The notes under the pieces: generated by a model
Database searches by the model: none
Told to the model about the DNA's origin: nothing
Seen by the model: only the letters and a program-made list of their open reading frames with translations
Position numbers and translations under genes: made by a program
In this document: in pieces, positions 32,461-41,524 of the stretch
How positions within the stretch are numbered: position 1 is the stretch's first letter
Layout of the letters: the number at the start of each line of letters is the position of its first letter
Source of the DNA: JANYCO01 sp031416415
Lineage (GTDB): Bacteria; Bacteroidota; Bacteroidia; Cytophagales; Cytophagaceae
Direction: 5' to 3'
Assembly (NCBI GenBank): GCA_031416415.1
Contig: JANOTP010000050.1
Coordinates: 1-64,000, forward strand
Length of the DNA stretch: 64,000 nucleotides

Positions 32461-32916
32461 TCATCTAATTAATTTTTTATACATGCAAACACTATTTAGA
32501 TTACCTATGTATTGTCCATAATTGTCTATCTTAAAATAGCCTCTTTTAGTATAAAATTTTATGGCTTCGGGTTGTTCGCTGCCAGTTTCAAGGACTACTT
32601 CGGAAAATTTTTTCTCTATTGCCCAATTTTCCAGTTCTTGTAAAACCATAGCTGCGATGCCGCTACCACGATTTTCTGATTTAACAAACATTCTTTTAAT
32701 TTCAGTGGTAGTATTATTATAAGATTTAAAACACCCACAGGCAATAGGGTTGCTTTCAAGATAACCTATTACTACAGTATCAAGAGACTCGATTTTGTTG
32801 TATACATCGTTTTGAGCCTGAGCAATTCCATAACGCATAGTTAAATCATCGTCCAGGATTTCAATCAATTCTTGAAAATCTATATTGTCACTAGTGGTTC
32901 TAATAATCTTAAACAT
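32461..32916 (-). CDS. GNAT-family N-acetyltransferase
   Basis: 151 residues. The GNAT acetyl-CoA binding motif A is SENRGSGIAAMVLQELENWA (RGSGIA as the Q/RxxGxG/A loop), followed by FSEVVLETGSEQPEAIKFYTKRGYFKI, which supplies motif B and the conserved tyrosine. It transfers an acetyl group from acetyl-CoA to an amine on an unknown substrate. It is cytosolic and lies 98 nt beyond the DinB-like gene. Substrate unknown. Confidence 0.8.
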   Translation of the reverse strand: MFKIIRTTSDNIDFQELIEILDDDLTMRYGIAQAQNDVYNKIESLDTVVIGYLESNPIACGCFKSYNNTTTEIKRMFVKSENRGSGIAAMVLQELENWAIEKKFSEVVLETGSEQPEAIKFYTKRGYFKIDNYGQYIGNLNSVCMYKKLIR

Positions 32917-33014
32917 ATAAAAATATTACCTATTACATAAAACCCTTGCTCCTATACATGCAATTCATAGTATTAACATATGACCTCTTCATTCAATACT
33001 TAAATCTCTTTCAT

Positions 33015-33539
33015 TTATTCTGGCCTCCTCAATCCAAAATCGTATCGCTCGTCTATGATTCTTTTCAAAATGCCTATTTGCCCGCAATGATACATTGTAT
33101 GTTTTATATTCCAATCTATTGCTTCAAACTTTGTCTTTGCTATTGGATGTGGAACAGGTGTCGGTTCTAATCTATTTTCAAGCTCTGATGGAGTTATATT
33201 TTTTATAATGCTTATTGATTTTTGTTGAACAATTTTTAGTTGACTTAATAAGTCAACAGGATTTGTTTTGCCAACCGAATTTTGTGGCAACGCATTCGTA
33301 AATAATTCATCGTATTCTTTAAGCGGTATTTTTTGAATCACATCCATTTGATGTCCCACTATTACCATCACAGAATGGTAATAATGACTCATGATTAAAT
33401 GGCCAACTTGCCAGCTGATACTTGAATGAATTATTTCTGGAATTGTATCCCATTTATTAGTTGGAATTGTTTCGATTAGCTTATTTGTCCAGTCGTAAAC
33501 ACTTTCGGTTTGATTAGTTAAAATTTTAATTTGATCCAT
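33015..33539 (-). CDS. DinB-family (DinB_2) metal-binding helical protein
   Basis: 174 residues predicted all-helical. The three conserved histidines of the DinB/YfiT fold are likely those in SWQVGHLIMSHYYH and IKHTMYHCGQIGIL. Members bind a metal and several are thiol-S-transferases; many others are damage- or stress-linked proteins of unknown activity. The ATG overlaps the end of the preceding desaturase gene by 14 nt, so it is part of the desaturase operon and probably translated with it. A role in lipid or thiol chemistry is only an inference from that link. Confidence 0.75.
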   Translation of the reverse strand: MDQIKILTNQTESVYDWTNKLIETIPTNKWDTIPEIIHSSISWQVGHLIMSHYYHSVMVIVGHQMDVIQKIPLKEYDELFTNALPQNSVGKTNPVDLLSQLKIVQQKSISIIKNITPSELENRLEPTPVPHPIAKTKFEAIDWNIKHTMYHCGQIGILKRIIDERYDFGLRRPE

Positions 33540-34587
33540 AGCTCATTCGTTTTAATAATTTCAAATGTGAAACAACTCCACCCCAGTAGGTCGTTTGATT
33601 TGGTTTAATATTATTTTTCAGCAAAATATCATAAAGGACTTTGTTAAGTTTCGGATAATACACATGATGGTAATGCGGAAACAAATGATGTGCAATATGA
33701 TTATTAAAACCACCCAGAATAAAGTTTACAAATTCACTAAAGGGGTGCATATCATTAGAACTTTTAATTTGATTCATTATCCAAGATGTATTTATATAAC
33801 CATTTTCATCTGTTGTCGGGTATTCAGTCCTTTCAACATGATGTGTCATAAAAAATGTAAAAAGTAAAAACAACGATTGAAATAGATGCATCAAGACAAA
33901 ACCCATTAAGACTAAGTACCATGTATGCAAAGAAAATAGCATTGGGAAAACGAGTATAAAAGTCAGATAAAAGACCTTTTGAACCCAAAATGAAAAATGG
34001 TAAGTCAAGCCTTTCTTTTCGTTATATTCGTCCTTTGAAAAAAGGATTACAAAATCTTTTATAAATACCCAAAACAAAGAATAAGTTGTATATGCAAATG
34101 GTGCGTACAAATGCTGGTAGCGATGATACCAATAATGTTTACTATTTGGAATAACACGGATAAGTTTAGATATTTTCAAATCAGAGTCGTAATCCTCAAC
34201 ATTTGGGGCATAATGATGTGAATTTATATGGCGTTGCTTCCATGCTTCAGCATGTGCACCAACAATACTGTAAATAAAAATAAAACAAATATTATTCAGC
34301 TTCTTACTTGGAAAAATTGTATTGTGAGAGAAGTCATGAGAAAAATTAAATGCAAAAAGCAATGAAACAAAACCATAAATAATATAACAGAAAATAAAAG
34401 CCAACGTATTATTTAGTGTGTATAATGTTAAATAAAAAATAATAGACAGTGAAAAATAGAAAATAAATTTTATCGAAATTTTCAACACAAAATTATTTTT
34501 ATTAATAGAAATCTTCTCTTCCACTTGTCTATAAATAGTTTTAAGCAAATCACTGTCTTCAACAATATGAATATGTCTATCTTTCAA
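33526..34587 (-). CDS. Membrane fatty acid desaturase (second of a tandem pair)
   Basis: 353 residues. The start is a TTG at 34587 overlapping the preceding gene by 11 nt, since a TAG lies two codons upstream and no early ATG exists; translational re-initiation is likely. The three histidine boxes of the desaturase family are HDFSH (84-88), HINSHH (120-125) and, near residue 300, HIAHHLFPHYHH. Four or so transmembrane helices surround them. The non-heme diiron enzyme inserts double bonds into acyl chains using oxygen and a reductant. It resembles the linoleoyl/DesA group rather than the stearoyl-CoA type. Tandem desaturase 1 precedes it. Confidence 0.85.
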   Translation of the reverse strand: MKDRHIHIVEDSDLLKTIYRQVEEKISINKNNFVLKISIKFIFYFSLSIIFYLTLYTLNNTLAFIFCYIIYGFVSLLFAFNFSHDFSHNTIFPSKKLNNICFIFIYSIVGAHAEAWKQRHINSHHYAPNVEDYDSDLKISKLIRVIPNSKHYWYHRYQHLYAPFAYTTYSLFWVFIKDFVILFSKDEYNEKKGLTYHFSFWVQKVFYLTFILVFPMLFSLHTWYLVLMGFVLMHLFQSLFLLFTFFMTHHVERTEYPTTDENGYINTSWIMNQIKSSNDMHPFSEFVNFILGGFNNHIAHHLFPHYHHVYYPKLNKVLYDILLKNNIKPNQTTYWGGVVSHLKLLKRMSYGSN

Positions 34588-35674
34588 AGGCTATTGGATT
34601 AAATTTTTGATTACTTCCCATTGCCTTTAAAAACCTAAAATGGGAGGCGAGCGATTTTCTGTAAGGCATTTCCATATAAACTAAACCATGTTTTTTGGAA
34701 AGCTCTTTAAACAATGGCAATATTTTAATATAATGAACATGACAAATATTAGGCAATAAATGGTGTAAGGCATGAGCATTAAAGCCGCCTAAAGTCCAAT
34801 TCAAGAATTTGCTATTTGCATTATAATCTACAGAAGTACACATCTGTAATTTAGGCCAACTCATGTTTAATTTATTTTCCTCATCAGGGATTGGGTGCTC
34901 AACAAAATCTGACAAATGAGAAACGCCCAGAACACCAACAAACAGTAATGAAACCATAAAGTGATTTAATATAAATGCCAGTAAAATTATTTCCCACTCA
35001 AATGGCAAAAGATATAAAGGAAGAATAATCATGTAGCATATATAAAGGGCCTTATATAGAATTAATTTAACAACTTCATTTTTGGGTATCTCTATTTTAA
35101 TTGTTCTACTTGAATAATTAATTAGCATTAACGTTTCTCGAAAAAAAAACCAATTGATTGAATAAAGTAAATATAGAAAAGGAGCATAAATAAATTGATA
35201 GCGATGAAACCATTTTAATTTTTGGCTTTCAGTCATTCGGAATAATGGATTTTTCAACACATCGATATCACTTCCCTCAATATTGGTATATAAATGATGT
35301 GATTCATTATGGTTTTTGCCCCATACATATGCGTTGTTTCCTTGAAGATTAAAGCTAAGCGAAAATAAAAAATTGTTCCAAAATTTACTCTTGACCGCTA
35401 CACCATGAGCAGCGTCGTGGGAAATATTAAAAGCAGTCAACAATACAGAGAGTCCCATTAATAGATAAAATGAATAAAACCCAAATGTTGATGTACTTGT
35501 AATCATTAAAGCATAAAACAAGACGTCTAGACTGAAATAAAATAAGATTTTAAAGATCATTATATTATTGCCTGTCTTACGAATTTCATTTTCTAAAAAA
35601 TACTGTTCTAGTTTTTCATTTAGTTCTTTATAGAAATCAGTACCTTCGTCCTTAGAAAATTTTAATTTTTTCAT
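34577..35674 (-). CDS. Membrane fatty acid desaturase (first of a tandem pair)
   Basis: 365 residues with clear histidine boxes: HDAAH (86-90), HNESHH (122-127) and HALHHLLPNICHVHY near 305. Hydrophobic helix pairs before box 1 and between boxes 2 and 3 fit the integral membrane desaturase fold. It is a diverged paralogue of the following gene, with about the same layout. The ATG overlaps the stop of the broken ATP-grasp gene by 4 nt (ATGA). Likely substrates are acyl-lipids or acyl-CoA; two adjacent enzymes could introduce double bonds at different positions. Electron donor genes are not nearby. Confidence 0.85.
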   Translation of the reverse strand: MKKLKFSKDEGTDFYKELNEKLEQYFLENEIRKTGNNIMIFKILFYFSLDVLFYALMITSTSTFGFYSFYLLMGLSVLLTAFNISHDAAHGVAVKSKFWNNFLFSLSFNLQGNNAYVWGKNHNESHHLYTNIEGSDIDVLKNPLFRMTESQKLKWFHRYQFIYAPFLYLLYSINWFFFRETLMLINYSSRTIKIEIPKNEVVKLILYKALYICYMIILPLYLLPFEWEIILLAFILNHFMVSLLFVGVLGVSHLSDFVEHPIPDEENKLNMSWPKLQMCTSVDYNANSKFLNWTLGGFNAHALHHLLPNICHVHYIKILPLFKELSKKHGLVYMEMPYRKSLASHFRFLKAMGSNQKFNPIAFER

Positions 35675-36679
35675 TTTACAATTTTATTTTTAAGGGCGTT
35701 TTTCTTTATTCTATAATGACGAAAGAGCATTTTAAAACCCTCTAACGCATTTGGACAATTTATACCGTTAGATAAATTACGTTTACTTATTTTCATTATA
35801 AATTCCCAATGTCTGAATATTTCTTTGTAAGCCTCTAACAATGTAAATTTTCTATCGTAGATATGAATCGGCTCTCCTTTTACTCCGTTAATTTCTAAAA
35901 TTTTCATCTTCCCTGCAATAAAATCATCAAATGTTTTACATTTAATATCATAACGCGCATAATTGAAAAGGGATATCGCATTATTGATATTTTCAAATTT
36001 TTCTATAATCCCTTTATTTACAATCTCTATCTTTTCAATGTAAGTAGCGCCATAGTCCCAGTTTCCAATAGCTATAGGCTGACATTCTTTGTCTTTCTCT
36101 ATAACCATTTCTAATTCATCCCGACATTTATTAAATATCTTCTCTTTTCTAAACCTAGAAGTATCATTTTCTGAAATTAATATTTTAAGAGTAGAAATAC
36201 CATCACCTTTAACTGTTAAGTAGCGTCGTTCCGTAATGCTACTAATTGCTAAATGGCCATTAGCATTATGGATCAATACACTCTCCTATATCTGGCTTTA
36301 CTATTAAGGGAAAAGAAATATCTTCAAGTATTAAACTTTTCAATACTTTTTGAATAGTATCTGTTTTTGAAACAAAAAAAGTTTTCGGTCTAAATTCATC
36401 AGGAATGTGGGTAGTAATAAAATATTTTGAATCACAAGCAAAGCCCCCCAATGCTATTTTAGGATTAACTGATGCAAAGTAAAATAGCTTGCCTGCTTTA
36501 ATAGAACCAATGAAAAATACATATAGGGTTAGTGGAAGATATAACAATTCCATAGGCCAATAACGCCAAGTATAAATAATTTTCAAAACACTAAGCGACT
36601 TAATATTCATTGTGGTAATATCAAACAACCAATAATCACTTTGTAAAATAGAATTGAAATATACAATAGTTTCTTTCAC
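35671..36679 (-). pseudogene. Disrupted ATP-grasp (carboxylate-amine ligase-like) gene
   Basis: Two overlapping frames together cover one ATP-grasp protein. The first (GTG at 36679 to 36266) has ...KPKTFFVSKTD... and ends at FPLIVKPDIGE plus CIDP, where a stop intervenes. The second frame (36276 to 35671) resumes with HLAISSITERRYLTVKGDGISTLKILI and later KMKILEINGVKGEPIHIYD, the metal-binding C-terminal part. Intact relatives I recall have about 60 residues between KPxIGE and the SIT/LTVxGDG segment, including the glycine-rich ATP loop. Those are missing here, so an internal deletion with frame change is inferred. The enzyme family ligates a carboxylate to an amine using ATP. The stop overlaps the first desaturase gene by 4 nt. 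Confidence 0.75.
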
Positions 36680-36910
36680 ATAAATAATGCTATTTCAATT
36701 TAATATAGTACAATGATATATTTTTAAGAATTACATTTGAATAAAATATACAGAATCAATATAATTGTTAGAATTCCATTAATTTAAAATTGAATAGTTG
36801 CATGTATTTCACCTACCTTTACCCGTGTGCTTAATTAAAAGCAAAGACTTATAAATACCTAGCGATATACTAGACACAAAAATAAAACAGATAAGCATAT
36901 TTAACACTAT

Positions 36911-38005
36911 ATGATATTTATAATTGGACTCTCCATTTCTACCTTCATTTTTATTCTTTTATGTTTAAAGAAAAACAAATCAGAATCCGATAAAATTTTA
37001 GCTGTATGGATGGGCTTTATGAGCATACATGTATTTTTATATTATTTGCATTATTCGCAGTATGTATATGAATTCCCATTCTTAATTGGAACAATACTAC
37101 CGCTCCCAATTTTACATGGAGTTTTTTTATATTTTTATGCCAAAGCATTAATGCATAAAAACGCTTTTCAAAAACAAATTTGGGCCTTACATCTTTTTCC
37201 ATTTATTTTTCTAATTATTCTAGCTATTCCATTTTATGCTTTGAGCGGAGAAGATAAAATTAACGTTTTTAAAAACGATGGAGAAGGTTATGAATGGTAT
37301 TCTATGATACAATATGCAATGTTTGTAGTCGTAGGGTTTGGTTATGGAATTTTCACCTTTAAAATGATTCGCAACTATAGAAAAAATATTCTTGATTATA
37401 TTTCAAACAACGACAAACAAATGTTAAGATGGCTTGAATACCTTACTCTAGGATTAAGCATTATTTGGACCACTATCGCTTTTTTTGATGATTATATTAT
37501 ATTTTTCGTGGTCACTCTTTTCGTAGCCTTCATTGGCATCTATGGTTTTTTTCAAGTACCGCTATATTTTATAAATATTGATCAAGGTGTAATTGCTGAT
37601 GGAACTGTAAACGTTCTGGCTGAAAACACCTCAAAAGAAGAAAAATATAAAAAATCAGGATTTAGCGCTGAACAAACCAAACAGCTTTTCGATCGCTTAG
37701 AGGAATTAACTAAAAGAGAAAAACTTTACGAAAACAGTGATATAACTCTTATTGAACTTGCTAATCGACTAGAAGTACCTCCAAATTATTTATCACAAGC
37801 GATTAATTCACAAACGAATGAAACCTTTTACCATTATATAAATAAATATCGCATTGAAGCATTCATTCAAAAAATCGAATTAAAACAGCATCTTCAATAC
37901 ACCATTTTAGCATTGGCTTATGAGTGTGGATTCAATTCAAAGTCTACTTTTAATAAATACTTTAAAAACCATACAGGGAAATCACCCTCTGAATACATTA
38001 ATTAA
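36911..38005 (+). CDS. 7TM membrane-bound AraC-family transcriptional regulator
   Basis: 364 residues. Seven transmembrane helices cover ~1-225 (from MIFIIGLSISTFIFILLCLKK to FIGIYGFFQVPLYF). A linker with EEKYKKSGFSAEQTKQLFDRL leads to a C-terminal AraC-type HTH domain (~265-364): NSDITLIELANRLEVPPNYLSQAINSQTNETFYHYINKYRIEAF, and the second HTH TILALAYECGFNSKSTFNKYFKNHTGKSPSEYIN. Bacteroidota use this architecture to read a membrane or periplasmic signal and bind DNA directly. It is divergent from the desaturase operon (231-bp gap) and upstream of the lipoprotein hydrolase, and could control either. Confidence 0.9.
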   Translation: MIFIIGLSISTFIFILLCLKKNKSESDKILAVWMGFMSIHVFLYYLHYSQYVYEFPFLIGTILPLPILHGVFLYFYAKALMHKNAFQKQIWALHLFPFIFLIILAIPFYALSGEDKINVFKNDGEGYEWYSMIQYAMFVVVGFGYGIFTFKMIRNYRKNILDYISNNDKQMLRWLEYLTLGLSIIWTTIAFFDDYIIFFVVTLFVAFIGIYGFFQVPLYFINIDQGVIADGTVNVLAENTSKEEKYKKSGFSAEQTKQLFDRLEELTKREKLYENSDITLIELANRLEVPPNYLSQAINSQTNETFYHYINKYRIEAFIQKIELKQHLQYTILALAYECGFNSKSTFNKYFKNHTGKSPSEYIN

Positions 38006-38119
38006 GGTATTGATTGTCAAATAAAAAACAAATCTATCCCTTTAAACATTGTCCACCCTTGTAGGCTCGGGCGATTTGATACGGAGTTTTTTCATCTTTT
38101 GTATCAAAAAATAATAGAT

Positions 38120-39109
38120 ATGAAGAAACTGTTTTTTTACTCTTTCTTTGGTGTGCTATTTCTGACAGCATGCCATAGAGAAGATATAGCTACTCCAGGA
38201 CTCCTTGTACCCTTAACTGTAGATCAAGACAATAGTATACCATCGTTGTCTATCAATGGCACTAGGCTACATGTAGAATCATTCGGAAACCCTACTGATC
38301 CGATTGTAATTGTTATTCATGGTGGACCAGGAGGTGATTACAGATCAATGTTAAGTGCTGCTCAACTTGCCTATAACGGTTATTTTGTAGTTTTTTATGA
38401 TCAAAGAGGATCTGGACTTTCAAAAAGAGAAGACAAAAGCCAATATGAAAAAGCAGACGCTGTACAACTTTTTATAAATGACCTTGATGGCATTGTTAAT
38501 CATTTTAAGTTACAAGACACTCAAAAAGTATTTCTTGCAGGACATTCTTGGGGGGCGATGCTAGCAACTGGTTATATTAATCAGCACCCAGAAAAAATTT
38601 CGGGGGCTATTTTGGCAGAACCTGGAGGATTTACATGGACACAAACTCAGGAATATTTGGACAGGTCAAACCATATTAAATTTTTCTCTGAAGCGCTCAA
38701 CAATGCCATCTTCCCTGAACAAATTTTTGCGGGGAGGAGCGAACATGAAGTCCTCGATTATAAGGCATCCTACTTTGGTGCGTTTGAAAATGCGCCAGGG
38801 AATACGATTGGAAACTCAGGTCCTTATCCATTTTGGAGGAATGGCGCAGTCGCTTTTAACACACTAATTGACAATGCTGACAAAAACGGATTCGATTTTA
38901 CAACTCGACTAAATCAATTCCCAACCAAAATCTTATTCCTCTACAGTGAATTTAACACAGCTTATGGATTGGACTGGGCAAAGACAGTCTCCTCGCCTTA
39001 TCCCAATGTTGACGTTCAATTATTAAATGGCACAGGACATGAAATGTATTATTTCGGATGGAATAATTTATATCCTAAAGCATTAACTTATTTAAACAAC
39101 TTAAAATGA
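38120..39109 (+). CDS. Lipoprotein alpha/beta hydrolase (prolyl aminopeptidase-like)
   Basis: 329 residues from the ATG at 38120 (a TTG at 38099 is rejected because the signal peptide starts at MKKLFF). Lipobox FLTAC near residue 18. The alpha/beta hydrolase fold shows the oxyanion motif HGGPGGDYRSM, YDQRGSGLS, the nucleophile elbow LAGHSWGAMLA with the catalytic Ser, and a C-terminal HEMYYF His. GGPGG plus DQRGSG are characteristic of proline iminopeptidase-type hydrolases (family S33). It is anchored in the periplasm or at the surface. The stop overlaps the ATG of the next gene by 4 nt (ATGA), so the two are coupled. Confidence 0.85.
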   Translation: MKKLFFYSFFGVLFLTACHREDIATPGLLVPLTVDQDNSIPSLSINGTRLHVESFGNPTDPIVIVIHGGPGGDYRSMLSAAQLAYNGYFVVFYDQRGSGLSKREDKSQYEKADAVQLFINDLDGIVNHFKLQDTQKVFLAGHSWGAMLATGYINQHPEKISGAILAEPGGFTWTQTQEYLDRSNHIKFFSEALNNAIFPEQIFAGRSEHEVLDYKASYFGAFENAPGNTIGNSGPYPFWRNGAVAFNTLIDNADKNGFDFTTRLNQFPTKILFLYSEFNTAYGLDWAKTVSSPYPNVDVQLLNGTGHEMYYFGWNNLYPKALTYLNNLK

Positions 39110-39771
39110 AAATTTATAAAATAGCACTCTTAAGCAGCTGGCTTCTGGCGTTTACAAATTCATACTCGCAAGAAATAAACTGGAGAAATACTGATTCAAG
39201 TTCATCACATTTTGTATCTATAAATTTCGGCGCAGATTACAGTTCTTATTATGGTTTATCTTATGGTTATAAGATAAAAAACAAGTTTGCGCCAATAGTT
39301 ATTGGAAATGATTTTAACGTTTCCTTTGGCAAACAATTAACAGATGATTGGAAATCTAGAACAACTATCCAAACTGAATTATGGCACAACAAGCATTTTT
39401 CATGGTCATTAAAAACAGGATTCATTGTAAAGAGATTTGAATCAGAAATTGCCCGACTAGTAAATTTAGGTGCCGACATTACTACCATTTTTGGCTTTTC
39501 AAAACCAAAGGGTGGTATAGGTCTTGTCATACATTATGACAGGTCCTCCTCTACTCATATCAAAAATAAATTACTGAAAGAATATTATCCAGAGATAAAG
39601 GACGGTTGGTATAAAACATCAGGAGGCAATTTCAAATTTGGAATTAGAGGAAATTATTCGATTAAAAAATGGAATACCTATTTAAATATTGGCAAAACCT
39701 ATGGACAAAACTTTAAAGACAATCCTACGCTCCCATTTTATTTAGATATAGCTATACAAAAACAATTTTAA
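39106..39771 (+). CDS. Small outer-membrane beta-barrel protein, unknown function
   Basis: 221 residues with a signal peptide (LLAFTNSYSQ). The mature part is a run of amphipathic strands (HFVSINFGADYSSYYGLSYGYKI, FNVSFGKQL, KTGFIVKRFE, FKFGIRGNYSIKKW) ending with an outer-membrane-type aromatic terminus (YLDIAIQKQF). It probably forms a barrel of about 8-10 strands. No named family recognised. It is translationally coupled to the lipoprotein hydrolase upstream (4-nt ATGA overlap), suggesting that the two act together at the cell envelope. Confidence 0.6.
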   Translation: MKIYKIALLSSWLLAFTNSYSQEINWRNTDSSSSHFVSINFGADYSSYYGLSYGYKIKNKFAPIVIGNDFNVSFGKQLTDDWKSRTTIQTELWHNKHFSWSLKTGFIVKRFESEIARLVNLGADITTIFGFSKPKGGIGLVIHYDRSSSTHIKNKLLKEYYPEIKDGWYKTSGGNFKFGIRGNYSIKKWNTYLNIGKTYGQNFKDNPTLPFYLDIAIQKQF

Positions 39772-39877
39772 TATCTTTAAAATGTTGAAGAGGTTTTTAT
39801 CGAAAGGCAAAATTATTCAAGCACATTATGGAAAGTTTATGGGAGATCATTTGCCACTTGAAAAAATTAGTCAACTG

Positions 39878-39918
39878 TTTTGCTGAATGGCATTGAAAAA
39901 TTATACCATTCAGCAAAA
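39878..39918. terminator. Bidirectional hairpin between convergent genes
   Basis: Perfect 13-bp stem TTTTGCTGAATGG/CCATTCAGCAAAA (39878-39890 with 39906-39918) with a 15-nt loop. It lies between the barrel gene (+) and ilvA (-) and carries U-rich flanks on both strands, as expected for a shared terminator. Confidence 0.65.
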
Positions 39919-39924
39919 ATGCTT

Positions 39925-41187
39925 TTACAAAAAGTAATTAAATAAATTTGGATCTTTATTAATAGAAGTATATTGAAATTTCTTTTTATGCATTCTTTCC
40001 ATCAAAGGTTCGTAATCTTCCTTTTGTTTTAGCTCAATACCTACAAGGGCTGGGCCGTATTCTTTAACCGTCTTTTTAGTATATTCGAAATGAGTGATAT
40101 CGTCATTTGGACCAAGTACTTCGTCAAGAAACTCGCGAAGTGCGCCTGCACGTTGAGGAAAGTTTACAATAAAATAATGCTTCACTCCTTCGTACAACAA
40201 TGATCTATTGCGTATTTCGTCCATGCGACCCAGATCGTTATTGCTACCACTTACCACACAAACTACATTTTTTCCCTTTATTTTATCTTTGTAAAAATCA
40301 AGTGCGGAAATACTTAGAGCTCCTGCAGGCTCTACAACTATTGCCTCTTCGTTGTATAATTTTATAATAGTAGAACAAACTTTTCCTTCTGGCACAAGAA
40401 TCATATCGTCGATAGAATCTCTGCAAATTTCAAAATTTATATCTCCAACTCTTTTTACTGCTGCACCATCAACAAATTTATCAATATGATCTAGGGTTAT
40501 ATTTTGTTTGTTCTTAATAGAGTTTGCCATAGCTGGAGCACCCTCTGGCTCTACACCAATAATTTTTGTATCGGGGCTTAACGCTCTAAAACAAGAAATC
40601 ACACCAGATACTAAACCTCCCCCTCCTACTGGAACGAAGATATAGTCTATTTTTTCTTTAAAATCTTCTAGGATCTCAAGTGCAACGGTTGCCTGTCCTT
40701 CTACAATTTTTTCATGGTCAAAGGGAGGCACAAACAATTTTTTATGTTCTTTGCAATAGTTCATTGCCTCTGCATAAGAATCGTCAAAGGTATCTCCAAT
40801 AAGTACTACGTCCACATATTCTTTTCCGAACATCCTTACTTGATTCACCTTTTGTCCAGGAGTTGTAGCAGGCATATAAATTCTACCTTTTATTTTAAGC
40901 AAATTACAAGAATAAGCGACCCCTTGAGCATGATTTCCTGCACTAGCACAAACTACGCCCACCTCCAGTTCCTCCTTAGGAGTAGAAGCAATTAGATTAT
41001 AGGCACCTCTTAACTTATAAGAACGAACAATCTGAAGATCTTCTCTTTTTAGTAAAATAGAACATTCATACCTTGATGAAAGATTAATATTTCTATTAAG
41101 AGGTGTATGTGTAACAATCCCCTTTAGACGCTCTCCGGCTTCTCTTATTTTGTCAATACTGACGAATTTACTATTTGAAACTTGCAT
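39925..41187 (-). CDS. ilvA: Threonine ammonia-lyase (threonine dehydratase)
   Basis: 420 residues from the ATG at 41187 (MQVSNSKFVSIDKIREAGERL); the longer TTG start (41274) would run across the promoter. The PLP lysine lies in IVRSYKLRGAYN, the phosphate-binding loop is VGGGGLVSG, and CASAGNHAQGVA is the conserved substrate segment. The C-terminal ~80 residues (HYFIVNFPQRAGALREFLDEVLGPNDDITHFEYTKK...) form a regulatory ACT-like domain, so feedback inhibition by isoleucine is likely. It converts threonine to 2-oxobutanoate, the first step of isoleucine synthesis. It is divergent from a small membrane protein gene, with overlapping promoter regions. Confidence 0.95.
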   Translation of the reverse strand: MQVSNSKFVSIDKIREAGERLKGIVTHTPLNRNINLSSRYECSILLKREDLQIVRSYKLRGAYNLIASTPKEELEVGVVCASAGNHAQGVAYSCNLLKIKGRIYMPATTPGQKVNQVRMFGKEYVDVVLIGDTFDDSYAEAMNYCKEHKKLFVPPFDHEKIVEGQATVALEILEDFKEKIDYIFVPVGGGGLVSGVISCFRALSPDTKIIGVEPEGAPAMANSIKNKQNITLDHIDKFVDGAAVKRVGDINFEICRDSIDDMILVPEGKVCSTIIKLYNEEAIVVEPAGALSISALDFYKDKIKGKNVVCVVSGSNNDLGRMDEIRNRSLLYEGVKHYFIVNFPQRAGALREFLDEVLGPNDDITHFEYTKKTVKEYGPALVGIELKQKEDYEPLMERMHKKKFQYTSINKDPNLFNYFL

Positions 41188-41194
41188 AAGGTTG

Positions 41195-41225
41195 CAAAAA
41201 TACTCTATAAAAAATTGATATTCAA
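41195..41225 (-). promoter_or_regulatory. Promoter of ilvA
   Basis: On the minus strand TTG (41225-41223), a 20-nt spacer and a perfect -7 TATTTTTG (41202-41195). The ATG begins 7 nt later, so the mRNA leader is only a few nucleotides. Confidence 0.7.
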
Positions 41226-41250
41226 TAAAAATTATTTGTACATTGTATAT

Positions 41251-41442
41251 ATGAACACAATGAATGGCATTCAAACATTAAGTATTATAGGGCTAGTCTT
41301 TAGTATTTTCTGCCAAGGCGTATTATTACTTGTTAATAAAAACGTTACGGATATGTGGGCATTATATCCTACTTGGGCTGGAATTTTTCTTATTGGCACT
41401 ATTCTTAGACTACTTGACAAAGGTGGCGACCACCATCATTAA
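41251..41442 (+). CDS. Small two-helix membrane protein
   Basis: 63 residues from the ATG at 41251 (a TTG at 41182 would run through the ilvA start and promoter). Two transmembrane helices, SIIGLVFSIFCQGVLLLV and PTWAGIFLIGTILRLL, are joined by a short polar loop. The protein ends with a histidine cluster (GGDHHH). No family recognised. It is divergent from ilvA with about 63 bp between the start codons, so the two may share regulatory DNA. It precedes kmo by 82 bp. Confidence 0.55.
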   Translation: MNTMNGIQTLSIIGLVFSIFCQGVLLLVNKNVTDMWALYPTWAGIFLIGTILRLLDKGGDHHH

Positions 41443-41512
41443 TCCGTTTTTAATTACCTTTTACTCTACTTTTCTTTTAACAAAATAATCTGGCATTTAA
41501 ATCACGGTATCT

Positions 41513-41520
41513 TATATTTG
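41513..41520 (+). promoter_or_regulatory. -7 element of kmo (leaderless)
   Basis: Perfect Bacteroidota -7 sequence TATATTTG. The ATG of kmo follows after 4 nt, as at pstC. No good -33 TTG is visible 20 nt upstream. Confidence 0.5.
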
Positions 41521-41524
41521 AAAT

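Noticed and set aside
39782..39886. A 34-codon ORF (MLKRFLSKGKIIQAHYGKFMG...) between the barrel gene and ilvA
   Set aside because: It runs into the terminator stem, has no promoter of its own, and no family was recognised; it may be a remnant, but the evidence is too thin for a gene call.
41188..41274. 29-residue N-terminal extension of ilvA from a TTG
   Set aside because: It crosses the perfect -33/-7 promoter and has no resemblance to threonine dehydratases; the ATG at 41187 is the start.
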